17,856 bases of DNA from Porphyromonadaceae bacterium UBA4262 (GTDB lineage Bacteria > Bacteroidota > Bacteroidia > Bacteroidales > Muribaculaceae), in NCBI GenBank assembly GCA_002396085.1, contig DGWI01000020.1, forward strand, positions 9,840 to 27,695, written 5' to 3'. Below, in pieces: positions 1-7,777 of the stretch. Both the position numbers and the translations under genes were made by a program. Each line of letters opens with the position of its first letter. Position 1 is the stretch's first letter. Below the pieces are notes generated by a model. The model had not been told where the DNA came from. It made no database searches and saw only the letters and a program-made list of their open reading frames with translations.

Positions 1-879
1 GGCAAGCACATCACCGTCAACTACATGATGGCTAAGGACTCGGTCAAGAAGCGTCTGGCTGCCAATGCCGACCACGGCATGTCGTTCACCGAGTTCAGTT
101 ATCAGTTGCTGCAGGGCTACGACTACCTGCACCTCTATGAGACCGAGGGCTGCCGCCTGCAGATGGGTGGCAGCGACCAGTGGGGTAACATCACCACGGG
201 CACCGAGTTGATTCGCCGCATCAATGGCGGTGAGGCCTTTGCCATCACCTGCCCGCTCATCACCAAGGCCGACGGCACCAAGTTTGGCAAGACCGAGGGC
301 GGCAACGTGTGGCTCGACCCCAACCGCACCTCACCCTACAAGTTCTACCAGTTCTGGCTCAACGTCAGCGACGAGGATGCCGCCAAGTACATCAAGATCT
401 TCACCGACCTGACCCAAGAGGAGATTGCAGCACTCGAGGCCGAGCAGGCACAAGACCCCGGCCAGCGTCCGCTGCAGAAGCGTCTGGCCCGCGAGGTCAC
501 CATCATGGCCCACAGCCTTGAGGACTATGAGATGGCAGTTGAGGCATCCAAGATTCTGTTCAGCAACCAGGCCAAGGACATCCTGCACAAGATTGACGAG
601 CAGACGTTGCTGGCCGTGTTTGAGGGTGTGCCTCAGTTTGAGGTGAGCCGCGAGGCCATCGAGCAGGGCACCCCGCTCATCTCGCTGTTGGTCGAGAACG
701 CTCCCATCTTCCCCAGCAAGGGCGAGATGCGCAAGTTGACCCAGGGCGGCGGTGTGAGCATCAACAAGGAGAAACTGGCCGACCCCAACACGCCAGCCAG
801 CACCGACATGCTGCTCAACGGCAAGTACATCCTGGCCCAGCGCGGCAAGAAGAACTACTACCTGATTATCGTCAAGTAA
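1..879 (+). CDS. tyrS: Tyrosyl-tRNA synthetase, C-terminal 292 residues (5' end outside window)
   Basis: This is the C-terminal part of tyrosyl-tRNA synthetase, the class I cytoplasmic enzyme that charges tRNA-Tyr. The frame is open from base 1, so the ATG at 25 is internal. About 135-140 residues, including the N-terminal ATP-binding signature, lie upstream, judging from the usual length of about 430 residues. Visible are the tyrosine/ATP-pocket stretch GGSDQWGNITTGTEL, the KFGKTEGG form of the KMSKS loop (bases about 280-303), the anticodon-binding helical region, and a C-terminal S4-like RNA-binding domain with FPSKGEMRKLTQGGGVSIN. The reading frame is intact to TAA at 877-879. A perfect palindrome follows 21 bases later, so transcription probably ends there. 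The identification is firm. Only the missing N-terminus limits it. Confidence 0.96.
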   Translation, partial: GKHITVNYMMAKDSVKKRLAANADHGMSFTEFSYQLLQGYDYLHLYETEGCRLQMGGSDQWGNITTGTELIRRINGGEAFAITCPLITKADGTKFGKTEGGNVWLDPNRTSPYKFYQFWLNVSDEDAAKYIKIFTDLTQEEIAALEAEQAQDPGQRPLQKRLAREVTIMAHSLEDYEMAVEASKILFSNQAKDILHKIDEQTLLAVFEGVPQFEVSREAIEQGTPLISLLVENAPIFPSKGEMRKLTQGGGVSINKEKLADPNTPASTDMLLNGKYILAQRGKKNYYLIIVK

Positions 880-900
880 ACAACAAAATCATCATTAATC

Positions 901-932
901 CACCCGGCAAATAAATATTTATTTGCCGGGTG
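901..932 (+). terminator. Perfect 32-base palindrome after tyrS, probable terminator
   Basis: The arms CACCCGGCAAATAAAT (901-916) and ATTTATTTGCCGGGTG (917-932) are exact reverse complements with no spacer. In RNA the central A/U pairs would open into a loop and leave a GC-rich base. It lies just after the tyrS stop and directly before the next promoter, the place of an intrinsic terminator. The T-rich tail on the + strand is short and broken (TTGTATATAT), so termination is inferred from position and fold. Being symmetric, it could act on both strands. Confidence 0.7.
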
Positions 933-963
933 TTGTATATATCAATTTTTTTCCTTATTTTTG
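932..963 (+). promoter_or_regulatory. Bacteroidota-type promoter for the DUF3857 pair
   Basis: A -33-like GTTG at 932-935 is followed after 20 bases by TATTTTTG (956-963), which fits the -7 form TAnnTTTG. Transcription should begin near 968, giving a leader of about 65 bases before the ATG at 1036. The -33 element touches the right end of the tyrS palindrome. Confidence 0.6.
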
Positions 964-1035
964 TGGTCTAAAGTTTGTTCGGGACTTCACTGTAGAAACT
1001 TGAATTGAACAATAGACACTAAAGGTAAGAGTTTT

Positions 1036-2877
1036 ATGAGATATATCTTATTGACACTGGCATTCTATTGGTTTGCGACATTAGCAGTTTTTCCGCAGAC
1101 AGCCGATGATGAAGTCATGATTGCTGAATGCAATGAAATCTACGAATTCAAGAGCGTTCACGACCGCATTGTGGTGAAAAACAAGCGTGAGGCGACCTAT
1201 GAGCACTTGCGACAATATCCCAAAAAGATTCAACCCGGCATTTTCTATGGCGACAACATTACCATAGATAATAGTTATTGTTCTCGATCCAGGACACCTC
1301 AATATCGGTCCATCACACCCGAAAACGTGTTTTATGACGATTCGAAAGTGTGCTATTACGATGTCACCCTTGATCGCAAAACCAAGAATTGCAAAGTCAA
1401 GTTTGAACGAACCTTCCTAGACATACGTTATTTCGCCTGTGTATCACTTTGCGAGGAGTATTATGTCAAGCACAAGACCGTCACTTTCATCATTCCCCAA
1501 GGAATGACACAATTTGAGTTGATATCAAAGAATATCACTCAAAATATCCAGGCAAGCACCAAGAATGACGGCAAGCGTACAATCATCACCTACGAAATCT
1601 GTGATCAGAAGTCGGTCAAGGACGAAGAAAACATGCCCAAACTCTCGCAAGTTTATCCCATTGTGTTTGTCAAAGGGGCATTCAGTGACCTAAGGGATTT
1701 GTTTGGCTGGAGTAGGCAAATGGCCGACGTTGACACATCCATCCCTTCGATCAATGAGATTCTCAATGAGATACAGGCGGTGAGTACAACACCATTCGAG
1801 CAAATCAAGAACACTTATGCGTGGGTGCAGAAAAACATACGTTATGTTGCCTTTGAGGCTGGCGTGAGCAGTCACCAGCCCGACAAGCCGTCAGAAGTGA
1901 TCCGCAAGCGGTATGGTGATTGTAAGGGCATGTCCCTATTGCTCAAGACCCTGCTCAAAGCACAAGGATTTGATGCGCGGCAGACCGATATCGGCACAAA
2001 ACAGGTTCCTATTCTAGTGAGTGAATTGCCCGCACTGTGCTCGCTGAACCACTCAATATGCACTGTTGAATGGGAAGATGTTACCTACTACCTAGACCCG
2101 ACCTCTCACTATGTGCCTGTTGGCCATATTCCATCAAACATTCAGGGAATGGAGGCATTGGTTGAGGAAGTCGATGGATGTTCATTGCGACAGTTGCCAG
2201 TGTTTCCTGTCTCGGCCAATTGCGACAGCCTGCACATTTCATTGAAACTGTCCGATGCCAAGGCGCTGCGAGGCGAAGCTGAGAGATGGGTGAAAGGGGA
2301 CCTGAAAGAAGCCATGCTCTCGGCCTACTACAACACCGAGACACAACAACGTAAGGCATTCAAAGCCCAAATGCTCAACAACCTTTCGCATAGCAACAAT
2401 ATTGTTGATGCTGAATGGGAACAAAAGGACAATCGGACAGAGTGGGCTGTACTGAAAGGCAATGTCATAAACAACCATTCGTGCGAGGCATTGCAAGGTG
2501 ACTTATATATTGAACTAGACCCCGACAATATGTTGTTTTCAACGCAGATTGACACAACAAAGCGTGAGAATGACTATGTCTTCGATATGCCCTGCCAAAT
2601 AATTCGTGAGGTTGTCTTGCAGATGCCAGACAGTTATCATTGCGAGCAGTTGCCCGACCCCTTCGACCTGCGAAACGAGGTGGCTGAAATGAATTGCAGT
2701 TTTAAGCAAATCGGCAATGAGATTATATTTCGCAAAGTGCTCACCATCCATCAACCACGACTGGCTTGCAATCATATTTCTCAATGGAATAAGGACTTGA
2801 TACAATGGAACGAGGCAAGCCATGAGCAAATCATACTTAAAAGCATAACCCCAAAAACGAATATCAATGAAAACTAA
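1036..2877 (+). CDS. Exported DUF3857/transglutaminase-like protein with intact catalytic triad
   Basis: The product has 613 residues. An N-terminal hydrophobic segment (about residues 2-20, ending near FPQTA) looks like a Sec signal peptide, so the protein is probably periplasmic or surface-facing. Residues about 60-195 resemble the beta-rich DUF3857 region, although it looks shortened. A transglutaminase-like core follows at about 255-365, with Cys296 in RYGDCKG, His339 in LNHSI and Asp354 in YLDPT, in the order and spacing of an active papain-fold triad. The C-terminal part (about 440-610) resembles the DUF3858 beta-sandwich. Enzymes of this fold may cross-link, hydrolyse or transfer amide bonds; no substrate can be read from the sequence. 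The ATG has a good promoter upstream, and the 3' end overlaps the next gene by 11 bases, implying translational coupling. The gene is richer in AT than tyrS or the xyl genes. The family assignment is good, the biological role unknown. Confidence 0.85.
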   Translation: MRYILLTLAFYWFATLAVFPQTADDEVMIAECNEIYEFKSVHDRIVVKNKREATYEHLRQYPKKIQPGIFYGDNITIDNSYCSRSRTPQYRSITPENVFYDDSKVCYYDVTLDRKTKNCKVKFERTFLDIRYFACVSLCEEYYVKHKTVTFIIPQGMTQFELISKNITQNIQASTKNDGKRTIITYEICDQKSVKDEENMPKLSQVYPIVFVKGAFSDLRDLFGWSRQMADVDTSIPSINEILNEIQAVSTTPFEQIKNTYAWVQKNIRYVAFEAGVSSHQPDKPSEVIRKRYGDCKGMSLLLKTLLKAQGFDARQTDIGTKQVPILVSELPALCSLNHSICTVEWEDVTYYLDPTSHYVPVGHIPSNIQGMEALVEEVDGCSLRQLPVFPVSANCDSLHISLKLSDAKALRGEAERWVKGDLKEAMLSAYYNTETQQRKAFKAQMLNNLSHSNNIVDAEWEQKDNRTEWAVLKGNVINNHSCEALQGDLYIELDPDNMLFSTQIDTTKRENDYVFDMPCQIIREVVLQMPDSYHCEQLPDPFDLRNEVAEMNCSFKQIGNEIIFRKVLTIHQPRLACNHISQWNKDLIQWNEASHEQIILKSITPKTNINEN

Positions 2878-5026
2878 CCTTTCTCTATGGCTCGCTATCT
2901 TAGCCTTGGTGGTGTCGTTGTCCGCTCATGCAGATGACGAAAAGAAGTATGCCGAATTTGCCCAGAACCTGCGCCAGCAGGTATGGAGTGACACAGACCC
3001 GATGTTTACTCAATATGAAGTTACCCATCAGTATGACAAAACTCATTCCGCTGTAATACTTGCGGCATTGACCGATGTCGAATTGACACGCAAGTCCTAC
3101 CTGCGGATGACCGGACTGTTGATGTTCAATAGTGTGAAGCAATTAGGACGGCACGAACTGAATCGCATGTTGGTCAAACTGAATGATGATGCCGCTTTAA
3201 AGTCGTTCTCCGAATTTGACTATGCCACTATCACCAAGGGCTATAATGATTATGGCCTTCAGGAGAGCCTAAGACAAGTGCTGGGCGTTCGTGTCATTAA
3301 ACCCGACGGAACCATAGTCAATGTCAGTACGGATGACTACATGACAACCCGTGAAGGCAAGAAAGGGAAAGAAGTAAGCCACAAGTTGGCTGTCCCTAAC
3401 CTGGAAGTTGGAGACATTCTTGATATCTTCACGTATGACGAGATGGTCATTAAGGAGCGTAATATCCCACCTTTTAAATTCAACTTTGTTAATAAGTATC
3501 CGATGATGCACTATAAAGTGCGTTGCAAAATTGACGACAAGTTTGCTGTGCAATACCGTACTCTTAATGGCGCTCCAAACTTCACAGCCACTACTGATAA
3601 AGATAAAAACACTGTGCTTGAGACCGAAGTTAGGAATGTGAGTGCTGTGCCGCCCACTCTGTGGTATAATGAGATGGAGCAGGCTCCAATGACGATACTC
3701 TATGCTATAGACAAGAGCGTAAGCAGTAAGTATATCAAGAGTGTGAAGAAAGACAAACTGCAGCCCAATCCCGACTTCAGAACTATTCTGAATGACGACT
3801 TGTCGGCCCTAAGTGACAATCAGCAGAGTCTCCCGCCGAGAGGGAATATCATGAAGATGCTTCGCAACCTTCTCAAGCAAAATTCATCTCCTAGCGACAT
3901 AAAACAAGCCGTCGACAAACTCTATGCTGGATTGACCTATTATTATTTTGCATTTGACGAGTATGACGAGTTTTCGACCTACACATTCTCGGTGGTGCTG
4001 GGCATGTACCTGAAGCATTGCAAGATACCTTTCCAATATGTGATTGCAACCGATAAGAATCATGAATCATTAGACCAGCTCATTAATCGCAGCAGAACCA
4101 TATGGATAATCAAAGTCGGAGATTACTATTATGCCCCACCACAATACAACTGTGCCACGCCTGGAGTGTTGCCAGTTGAATTGCAAGGCCGAAAAGCAGC
4201 AGTTATCAACAAGTTGAAAGGGGACAAAACGGAGTATAGTATTATAAACTTGCCAACCACGAGGGCCGACCAGAACGTTGACAAGGTGATTATGAAAGCC
4301 ACTATCGACGGCTTGGGCATGAGCGTCGAGCGTATCGAGTCAAGAACTGGCGGGCAAAAAGAGGATTTCACGATGCTTGTGACGCCCCAGCAGACTTATG
4401 CCGCTTATGACAAATTTCTCAATTGCGAGAAACCATTTATCGAAACTGTCTCTAAGAAGAATCGCCAAGGAGTCCTTCAGGCATTCGAGAAGGCAAATGA
4501 AGCACAGCAAGATTTTTTCAAGGAAGAGGTTGAACTATATCATGGGCAGCATGCCAGGGAATTCTTTTCCTATGAAATCTTGTCTGATGGACTTGATCCG
4601 GCGAAGCCCGAACTGGCATATCAAAGCAAGTATCTGATGGATGGCTTAGTAAAACGCGCGGGAGGAAATCTTGTGGTAAGTATAGGAAAACTTATTGGCA
4701 CTCAAATCAAGGTCGAGGAACAAGAACGAGAACGTGTTGATGATGTCAATCGCAAATCGCCAACAATGCTTTCTTGGGACATCACGCTCCAATTGCCCGA
4801 TGGTTATCACTTGTCGGATGAGGGCCTGTCAAAACTGCAACAAGAACTAAAAAATTCGGCAGGAGAATTTGTGTCGACCGCAACTCTTGAGGGCAACATC
4901 TTGCATTTAGTGGTGAACAAATGCTACCTAAAAGCGCATCTTCCCGTAGCCGAGTGGCCAAATTTGTTGCAAATCCTCGACACAGCCGATCAATACACCA
5001 ACCGTCAAATTGTCTTAGAAAAATAA
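2867..5026 (+). CDS. Exported DUF3857 protein with a catalytically dead transglutaminase-like domain
   Basis: The product has 719 residues with a clear signal peptide (about 1-22, cleavage probably after SAHA). Residues about 90-240 carry a typical DUF3857 region, including VIKPDGTIVNVSTDD and VPNLEVGDILDIFTYDE. A transglutaminase-like fold follows at about 345-430, and a DUF3858-like beta-sandwich lies at the C-terminus. Aligned by eye with the upstream protein, the catalytic positions are replaced: Thr371 for Cys, Arg408 for His and Ala423 for Asp. The 15-residue spacing of the last two is kept. I therefore read it as a pseudoenzyme, perhaps a binding partner or scaffold for the active paralogue. 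Its ATG lies inside the end of the first gene (ATGAAAACTAA), so both are probably made together. The frame is intact over 2.1 kb, so the losses are not decay of a pseudogene. The exact function is unknown. Confidence 0.85.
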   Translation: MKTNLSLWLAILALVVSLSAHADDEKKYAEFAQNLRQQVWSDTDPMFTQYEVTHQYDKTHSAVILAALTDVELTRKSYLRMTGLLMFNSVKQLGRHELNRMLVKLNDDAALKSFSEFDYATITKGYNDYGLQESLRQVLGVRVIKPDGTIVNVSTDDYMTTREGKKGKEVSHKLAVPNLEVGDILDIFTYDEMVIKERNIPPFKFNFVNKYPMMHYKVRCKIDDKFAVQYRTLNGAPNFTATTDKDKNTVLETEVRNVSAVPPTLWYNEMEQAPMTILYAIDKSVSSKYIKSVKKDKLQPNPDFRTILNDDLSALSDNQQSLPPRGNIMKMLRNLLKQNSSPSDIKQAVDKLYAGLTYYYFAFDEYDEFSTYTFSVVLGMYLKHCKIPFQYVIATDKNHESLDQLINRSRTIWIIKVGDYYYAPPQYNCATPGVLPVELQGRKAAVINKLKGDKTEYSIINLPTTRADQNVDKVIMKATIDGLGMSVERIESRTGGQKEDFTMLVTPQQTYAAYDKFLNCEKPFIETVSKKNRQGVLQAFEKANEAQQDFFKEEVELYHGQHAREFFSYEILSDGLDPAKPELAYQSKYLMDGLVKRAGGNLVVSIGKLIGTQIKVEEQERERVDDVNRKSPTMLSWDITLQLPDGYHLSDEGLSKLQQELKNSAGEFVSTATLEGNILHLVVNKCYLKAHLPVAEWPNLLQILDTADQYTNRQIVLEK

Positions 5027-5134
5027 GGCATTGCTTACTTGTCGTGGGCAGTATGGCAGTGGTGCATTAAGGCCGTACCTGCTGGCTGTGTGGACGCGGC
5101 ATGCCGCATTGCCGCCATCGACAGAAAATTAAAA

Positions 5135-5169
5135 TTCCCCGTCCCTCGATTTTTTCAGGGAACGGGGAA
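5135..5169 (-). terminator. Intrinsic terminator shared by convergent units
   Basis: TTCCCCGTCCCT (5135-5146) pairs with AGGGAACGGGGAA (5157-5169), with one bulged base and a 10-base loop. On the minus strand the stem is followed by AATTTTAATTTT, a T-rich tail, so it best fits the end of the operon whose last stop is at 5222. On the plus strand it may also stop transcripts of the DUF3857 pair, although the tail there is poor. The rest of 5027-5221 holds no gene that I can support. Confidence 0.75.
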
Positions 5170-5221
5170 CTTGCATTTTAAAGCGTGAGTTCGACGATAA
5201 TAAAGTGCTGGGACACAAGTC

Positions 5222-5932
5222 TCAGTCGAGGCGGGCGGTGGCCAGGGTAAAGAGGGAGACGCGGGTGCCGGGAATGGCAAGCAGGGCGTGGGCGCATGCC
5301 TCGAGCGTTGCCCCTGTGGTGACGACATCGTCGACGAGGAGGATGTGTTTGCCTGCCAACTGCTGGCTGTGCGATGTGCGCAACGTGTATGTGTTCTGGG
5401 CATTGAGCCAGCGGTCGGTGGCACTGCGGCGGGTCTGCGAGCCATGGGCGCGAGTTGACTTCAGTGCCTGTATAATCGGCAACTTCAACACTTGTGCCAA
5501 ACCTTGTGCCAGATAGTCGCTCTGGTTGTAGCCACGCTGGGCCAACTTGCTGGGATGCAGCGGCACAGGCACGATGACCTCAATGCCGTCAAAGAATCCA
5601 CTTGCCCGCAAGTCGCCGGCGGCACGGGCTGTGAGCCAGCGGCCCATCTGCGGGCGATTGCGATACTTGATGTCGAACAATATCTGGGCATAGGGACTGC
5701 TCTTCTGGTAATAGAAATAGCCGGTGGCGCGCTCAACGGGCACCTTTCCGGCAAAGAGTTGTTCCATGGCGTTGAAGTCGACTTCCTCAAGGTGAGTGCG
5801 TGGCAAGGCGGCAAGACAGCCACGACAGATGTAACGCTCGTCGGCAACCAGAGCCTTGCCGCACACGGGACAAAGGCGAGGCATGAGCACATCGGCCAAT
5901 GCCCTACCCCACTCAGTCAGCGTCTTCATCAT
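5222..5932 (-). CDS. comF: ComF/GntX-type amidophosphoribosyltransferase-like protein
   Basis: The product is 236 residues from the ATG at 5932; a second ATG at 5929 is equally possible. The N-terminus has a zinc-ribbon pattern, CPVC (Cys21, Cys24) and CRGC (Cys36, Cys39). The C-terminal half is a phosphoribosyltransferase fold with the PRPP-binding signature ILLVDDVVTTGAT at about 197-209, and VPVPLHPSKLAQRGYNQS in the middle is typical of the family. ComF in naturally competent bacteria is needed for DNA uptake, but many Bacteroidota carry this gene without known competence, so the function is open. An upstream extension to 6046 would run through recX and is unlikely. The start overlaps the recX stop by 20 bases, pointing to translational coupling at the end of the pyrE operon. 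A terminator hairpin follows about 50 bases after the stop. Confidence 0.9.
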   Translation of the reverse strand: MMKTLTEWGRALADVLMPRLCPVCGKALVADERYICRGCLAALPRTHLEEVDFNAMEQLFAGKVPVERATGYFYYQKSSPYAQILFDIKYRNRPQMGRWLTARAAGDLRASGFFDGIEVIVPVPLHPSKLAQRGYNQSDYLAQGLAQVLKLPIIQALKSTRAHGSQTRRSATDRWLNAQNTYTLRTSHSQQLAGKHILLVDDVVTTGATLEACAHALLAIPGTRVSLFTLATARLD

Positions 5933-6407
5933 CAGGCAGGTTGTGTGCCCGCCACACCTCATCGAGGCAGCGATAGCACAGGTCCGATTCAAAACCACGA
6001 GAAGCAGCAAAGCGCAACAAGGCGGCACGAGCAGCACGAGGCTCACGCGACTGCAACGAACGCAGTTTGCCTTGCATCAAGTGCACGAGTGTGTCATGAT
6101 AAGCATTGGTCTCAATCTCCTCATTGACAGCCTGTTCAATCCACTGACTATCAATATGCTTCAGCCTCAGCGCATGAGCAATCTTGATGCGTCCCCAACC
6201 ATTAAATCGAAATTTGTCACGCACGAAGGCACGGGCATAACGCTCATCGCTCAAGAAGTTCTCTTCCTTGAGCCGCTGGATGATGCGGTCGGCATCGGCA
6301 GGCGAGACTTCCCATTTGCGCAGTTTCTCGCGCAAGTCACTCTCGGCCTGCTCACCACGGCTACACAACGCCGCCAGTGCCGATAATGCCTGTGCTGGGG
6401 TCTTCAT
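5913..6407 (-). CDS. recX: RecX regulatory protein
   Basis: The product has 164 residues, the usual size for RecX, which binds RecA filaments in the cytoplasm and limits recombinase activity. The protein is helical and charged. Family features are the N-terminal helix with ALSALAALCSRGEQAESDLREKL, the central EENFLSDERYARAFVRDK, and the following FRFNGWGRIKIAHALR. A third helical repeat lies at about 105-155. The start is the ATG at 6405-6407. No recA is present in the window; instead recX sits between a small SRPBCC-like gene (56-base gap) and comF (20-base overlap), inside what looks like the pyrE transcript. The acidic tail DDEDAD is encoded where comF begins. The assignment is confident from the family motif, with no conflicting candidate. 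Confidence 0.92.
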   Translation of the reverse strand: MKTPAQALSALAALCSRGEQAESDLREKLRKWEVSPADADRIIQRLKEENFLSDERYARAFVRDKFRFNGWGRIKIAHALRLKHIDSQWIEQAVNEEIETNAYHDTLVHLMQGKLRSLQSREPRAARAALLRFAASRGFESDLCYRCLDEVWRAHNLPDDEDAD

Positions 6408-6463
6408 TTTTCTTTGAAATACGAGTTATCGAGCAATCGTGTGCACGAACATTCGAAAGGGCC

Positions 6464-6907
6464 TCAAAGGGTGTCGTAGGGGAGCATGGCGAGCATCTCG
6501 CCAAACTTGCGTGCGCCCTCCTCCAGTTGCTTGCCCACCATGCCGCGCAAGAAAAACGGCAGATCCAGTTGCAACGATGCAACACTCTCGGTCTCGGCAT
6601 CGCTCACAGCCGATAGTTCAATCAACATATTGAACTTGACTGGTGCCTGTGCGGCAGTGAACACGATGCGGTTGGGTGACTGGCTCTGCTCGGGGTCGAT
6701 GGCGAGTTTCAACGGGCCCATGGGCGACTCAATGCTAATAGAGTCGGGACCGAAGACCACCTTGTCGATATTAGCACGTGCCTCCTCGGGCAGACGATCC
6801 TTGTTGGCCTCAATCTGCTCCTGAAAGACAGCAGGATTGCTCAGTTTGTCGTAAATGACTTGTATGTTGTGGTTGATGCGCTGGGCATCGCTCTTGTAGG
6901 TATCCAA
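6464..6907 (-). CDS. Small SRPBCC-like (START-fold) protein with a TTG start
   Basis: The product has 147 residues and no signal peptide or membrane segment. Its pattern of an N-terminal strand, helix, a long beta-sheet and a C-terminal amphipathic helix (LRGMVGKQLEEGARKFGEMLAML) resembles the small SRPBCC/START-fold proteins that sit beside pyrE in other Bacteroidales. Such folds bind hydrophobic ligands; no ligand can be named. The start is TTG at 6905-6907. An in-frame TAA lies directly upstream, and the first in-frame ATG would remove over 60 residues of the conserved fold. The gap to pyrE upstream is 35 bases and consists almost wholly of the AT-rich AAGAATTAAGAATTA repeat. The gene is likely co-transcribed with pyrE, recX and comF. 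Family call moderate, coding status strong. Confidence 0.78.
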   Translation of the reverse strand: MDTYKSDAQRINHNIQVIYDKLSNPAVFQEQIEANKDRLPEEARANIDKVVFGPDSISIESPMGPLKLAIDPEQSQSPNRIVFTAAQAPVKFNMLIELSAVSDAETESVASLQLDLPFFLRGMVGKQLEEGARKFGEMLAMLPYDTL

Positions 6908-6942
6908 TTAATGAAGAATGAAAAATTAAGAATTAAGAATAA
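6908..6942. repeat. AT-rich AAGAATTAAGAATTA repeat between pyrE and the SRPBCC gene
   Basis: The gap between the two genes is low-complexity sequence built on GAATGAAAAATTAAGAATTA and AAGAATAATTA. It resembles the sequences at 10850-10872, 12353-12374, 13751-13864, 17628-17650 and 17697-17722. It touches the pyrE stop codon on one side and the TTG start on the other. Confidence 0.6.
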
Positions 6943-7590
6943 TTAGTCAATGACCTTGTTGGGAGTCCAGTTGGCGGGGTCTTCACGCCACTGCTTGAGT
7001 GTCTCCACGTCCTCGGCCTTGATGTAGTTGGCCTTGACAGCTGCATCGACCATAGCACTGTAGTTGCTGATGGTGAGCAACTTGATGCCAGCCTTCTTGA
7101 ATGCCTCGGCAGCCTGCGGGAACTCATAGGTGAAGATAGCAACCATGCCCACAACCTCGGCACCAGCATCACGCACGGCCTGGGCTGCCTTGAGGCTGCT
7201 CTTGCCAGTCGAGACCAAGTCCTCGACGATGACCACCTTCTGTCCGGGCTTGATGTTGCCCTCGATGAGGTTCTCCAGTCCATGATCTTTGGGGGTCGAG
7301 CGGATATAGACAAAAGGCAACGACAGGGTGTCGGCCACGAGAGCACCCTGGGCGATGGCACCAGTTGCGACACCAGCCACGACCTCAGCCTCGTTGAAGT
7401 TCTCGGCGATGAGACGCGACAACTCCACCTTGATGAAGTTGCGGACCTCGGGGTAAGACAGTGTCTTGCGGTTGTCAGTATAGATGGGTGAGTTCCATCC
7501 CGATGCCCACACAAAGGGGATGCTGGGTTGCAACTTGATAGCACTGATGCTGAGCAGTTTCTCGGCGAGTAGTTGGTCTAAATCTTTCAT
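6943..7590 (-). CDS. pyrE: Orotate phosphoribosyltransferase
   Basis: The product has 215 residues, matching the family. It makes orotidine 5'-phosphate from orotate and PRPP, the fifth step of pyrimidine synthesis, in the cytoplasm. The PRPP-binding motif VVIVEDLVSTGKS is at about 119-131, the mobile catalytic loop STPKDHG at about 98-104, and the orotate/PRPP-contact region GWNSPIYTDNRK at about 31-42. The start is the ATG at 7588-7590, and a near-perfect Bacteroidota promoter lies about 32 bases upstream. It heads the minus-strand operon with the SRPBCC-like gene, recX and comF. I see no pyrimidine attenuator or PyrR-type leader in the roughly 25-base 5' leader, so control would have to act elsewhere. 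The assignment is secure. Confidence 0.97.
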   Translation of the reverse strand: MKDLDQLLAEKLLSISAIKLQPSIPFVWASGWNSPIYTDNRKTLSYPEVRNFIKVELSRLIAENFNEAEVVAGVATGAIAQGALVADTLSLPFVYIRSTPKDHGLENLIEGNIKPGQKVVIVEDLVSTGKSSLKAAQAVRDAGAEVVGMVAIFTYEFPQAAEAFKKAGIKLLTISNYSAMVDAAVKANYIKAEDVETLKQWREDPANWTPNKVID

Positions 7591-7621
7591 GTCGGAATGT
7601 TTTGTCGGTTATTATGGAGCG

Positions 7622-7653
7622 CAAAGTTAGCACATTCTGCACAATCATCAAAA
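7622..7653 (-). promoter_or_regulatory. Bacteroidota-type promoter for pyrE
   Basis: Read on the minus strand: TTTTG (7653-7649), a 19-base spacer, then TAACTTTG (7629-7622), a full match to TAnnTTTG. The expected start near 7617 gives a leader of about 27 bases before the pyrE ATG. Confidence 0.75.
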
Positions 7654-7728
7654 TCTTCACGATAAATTAATAGATTTTTACCCGCGAATTACGCTGTACT
7701 TGTTCTTTGGTCACGAATTATAGAATTT

Positions 7729-7747
7729 TGTGTCTTAAATCTGCGAA
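7729..7747. repeat. 19-base direct repeat, copy 1
   Basis: TGTGTCTTAAATCTGCGAA occurs here and again, exactly and in the same orientation, at 8207-8225. The copies bracket the small membrane-protein gene. A CACGAATT motif (7712-7719) lies just before this copy; its reverse complement AATTCGTG lies just after the second copy, so the similarity may extend in rearranged form. Confidence 0.7.
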
Positions 7748-7777
7748 TCATGCAAGGCAAAGAGAGCCGCACGAGTA

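Noticed and set aside
2867..5026. Second DUF3857 gene as a pseudogene
   Set aside because: The frame is intact over 719 codons with signal peptide and all domains. Only the catalytic residues are changed, which fits a pseudoenzyme better than decay.
5096..5107. 12-base palindrome GCGGCATGCCGC
   Set aside because: It is short and stands in a GC-rich stretch without context. A site this size is expected by chance, and the hairpin at 5135-5169 explains termination.
5933..6046. 38-residue N-terminal extension of the ComF-type protein
   Set aside because: It would run through most of the recX 3' region. The ATGs at 5932/5929 put the zinc ribbon near residue 21, as expected for the family.
5492..6386. 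Overlapping plus-strand frames (211 and 176 residues) opposite comF and recX
   Set aside because: They show no family features, while the minus-strand proteins carry the zinc-ribbon, PRPP and RecX motifs.
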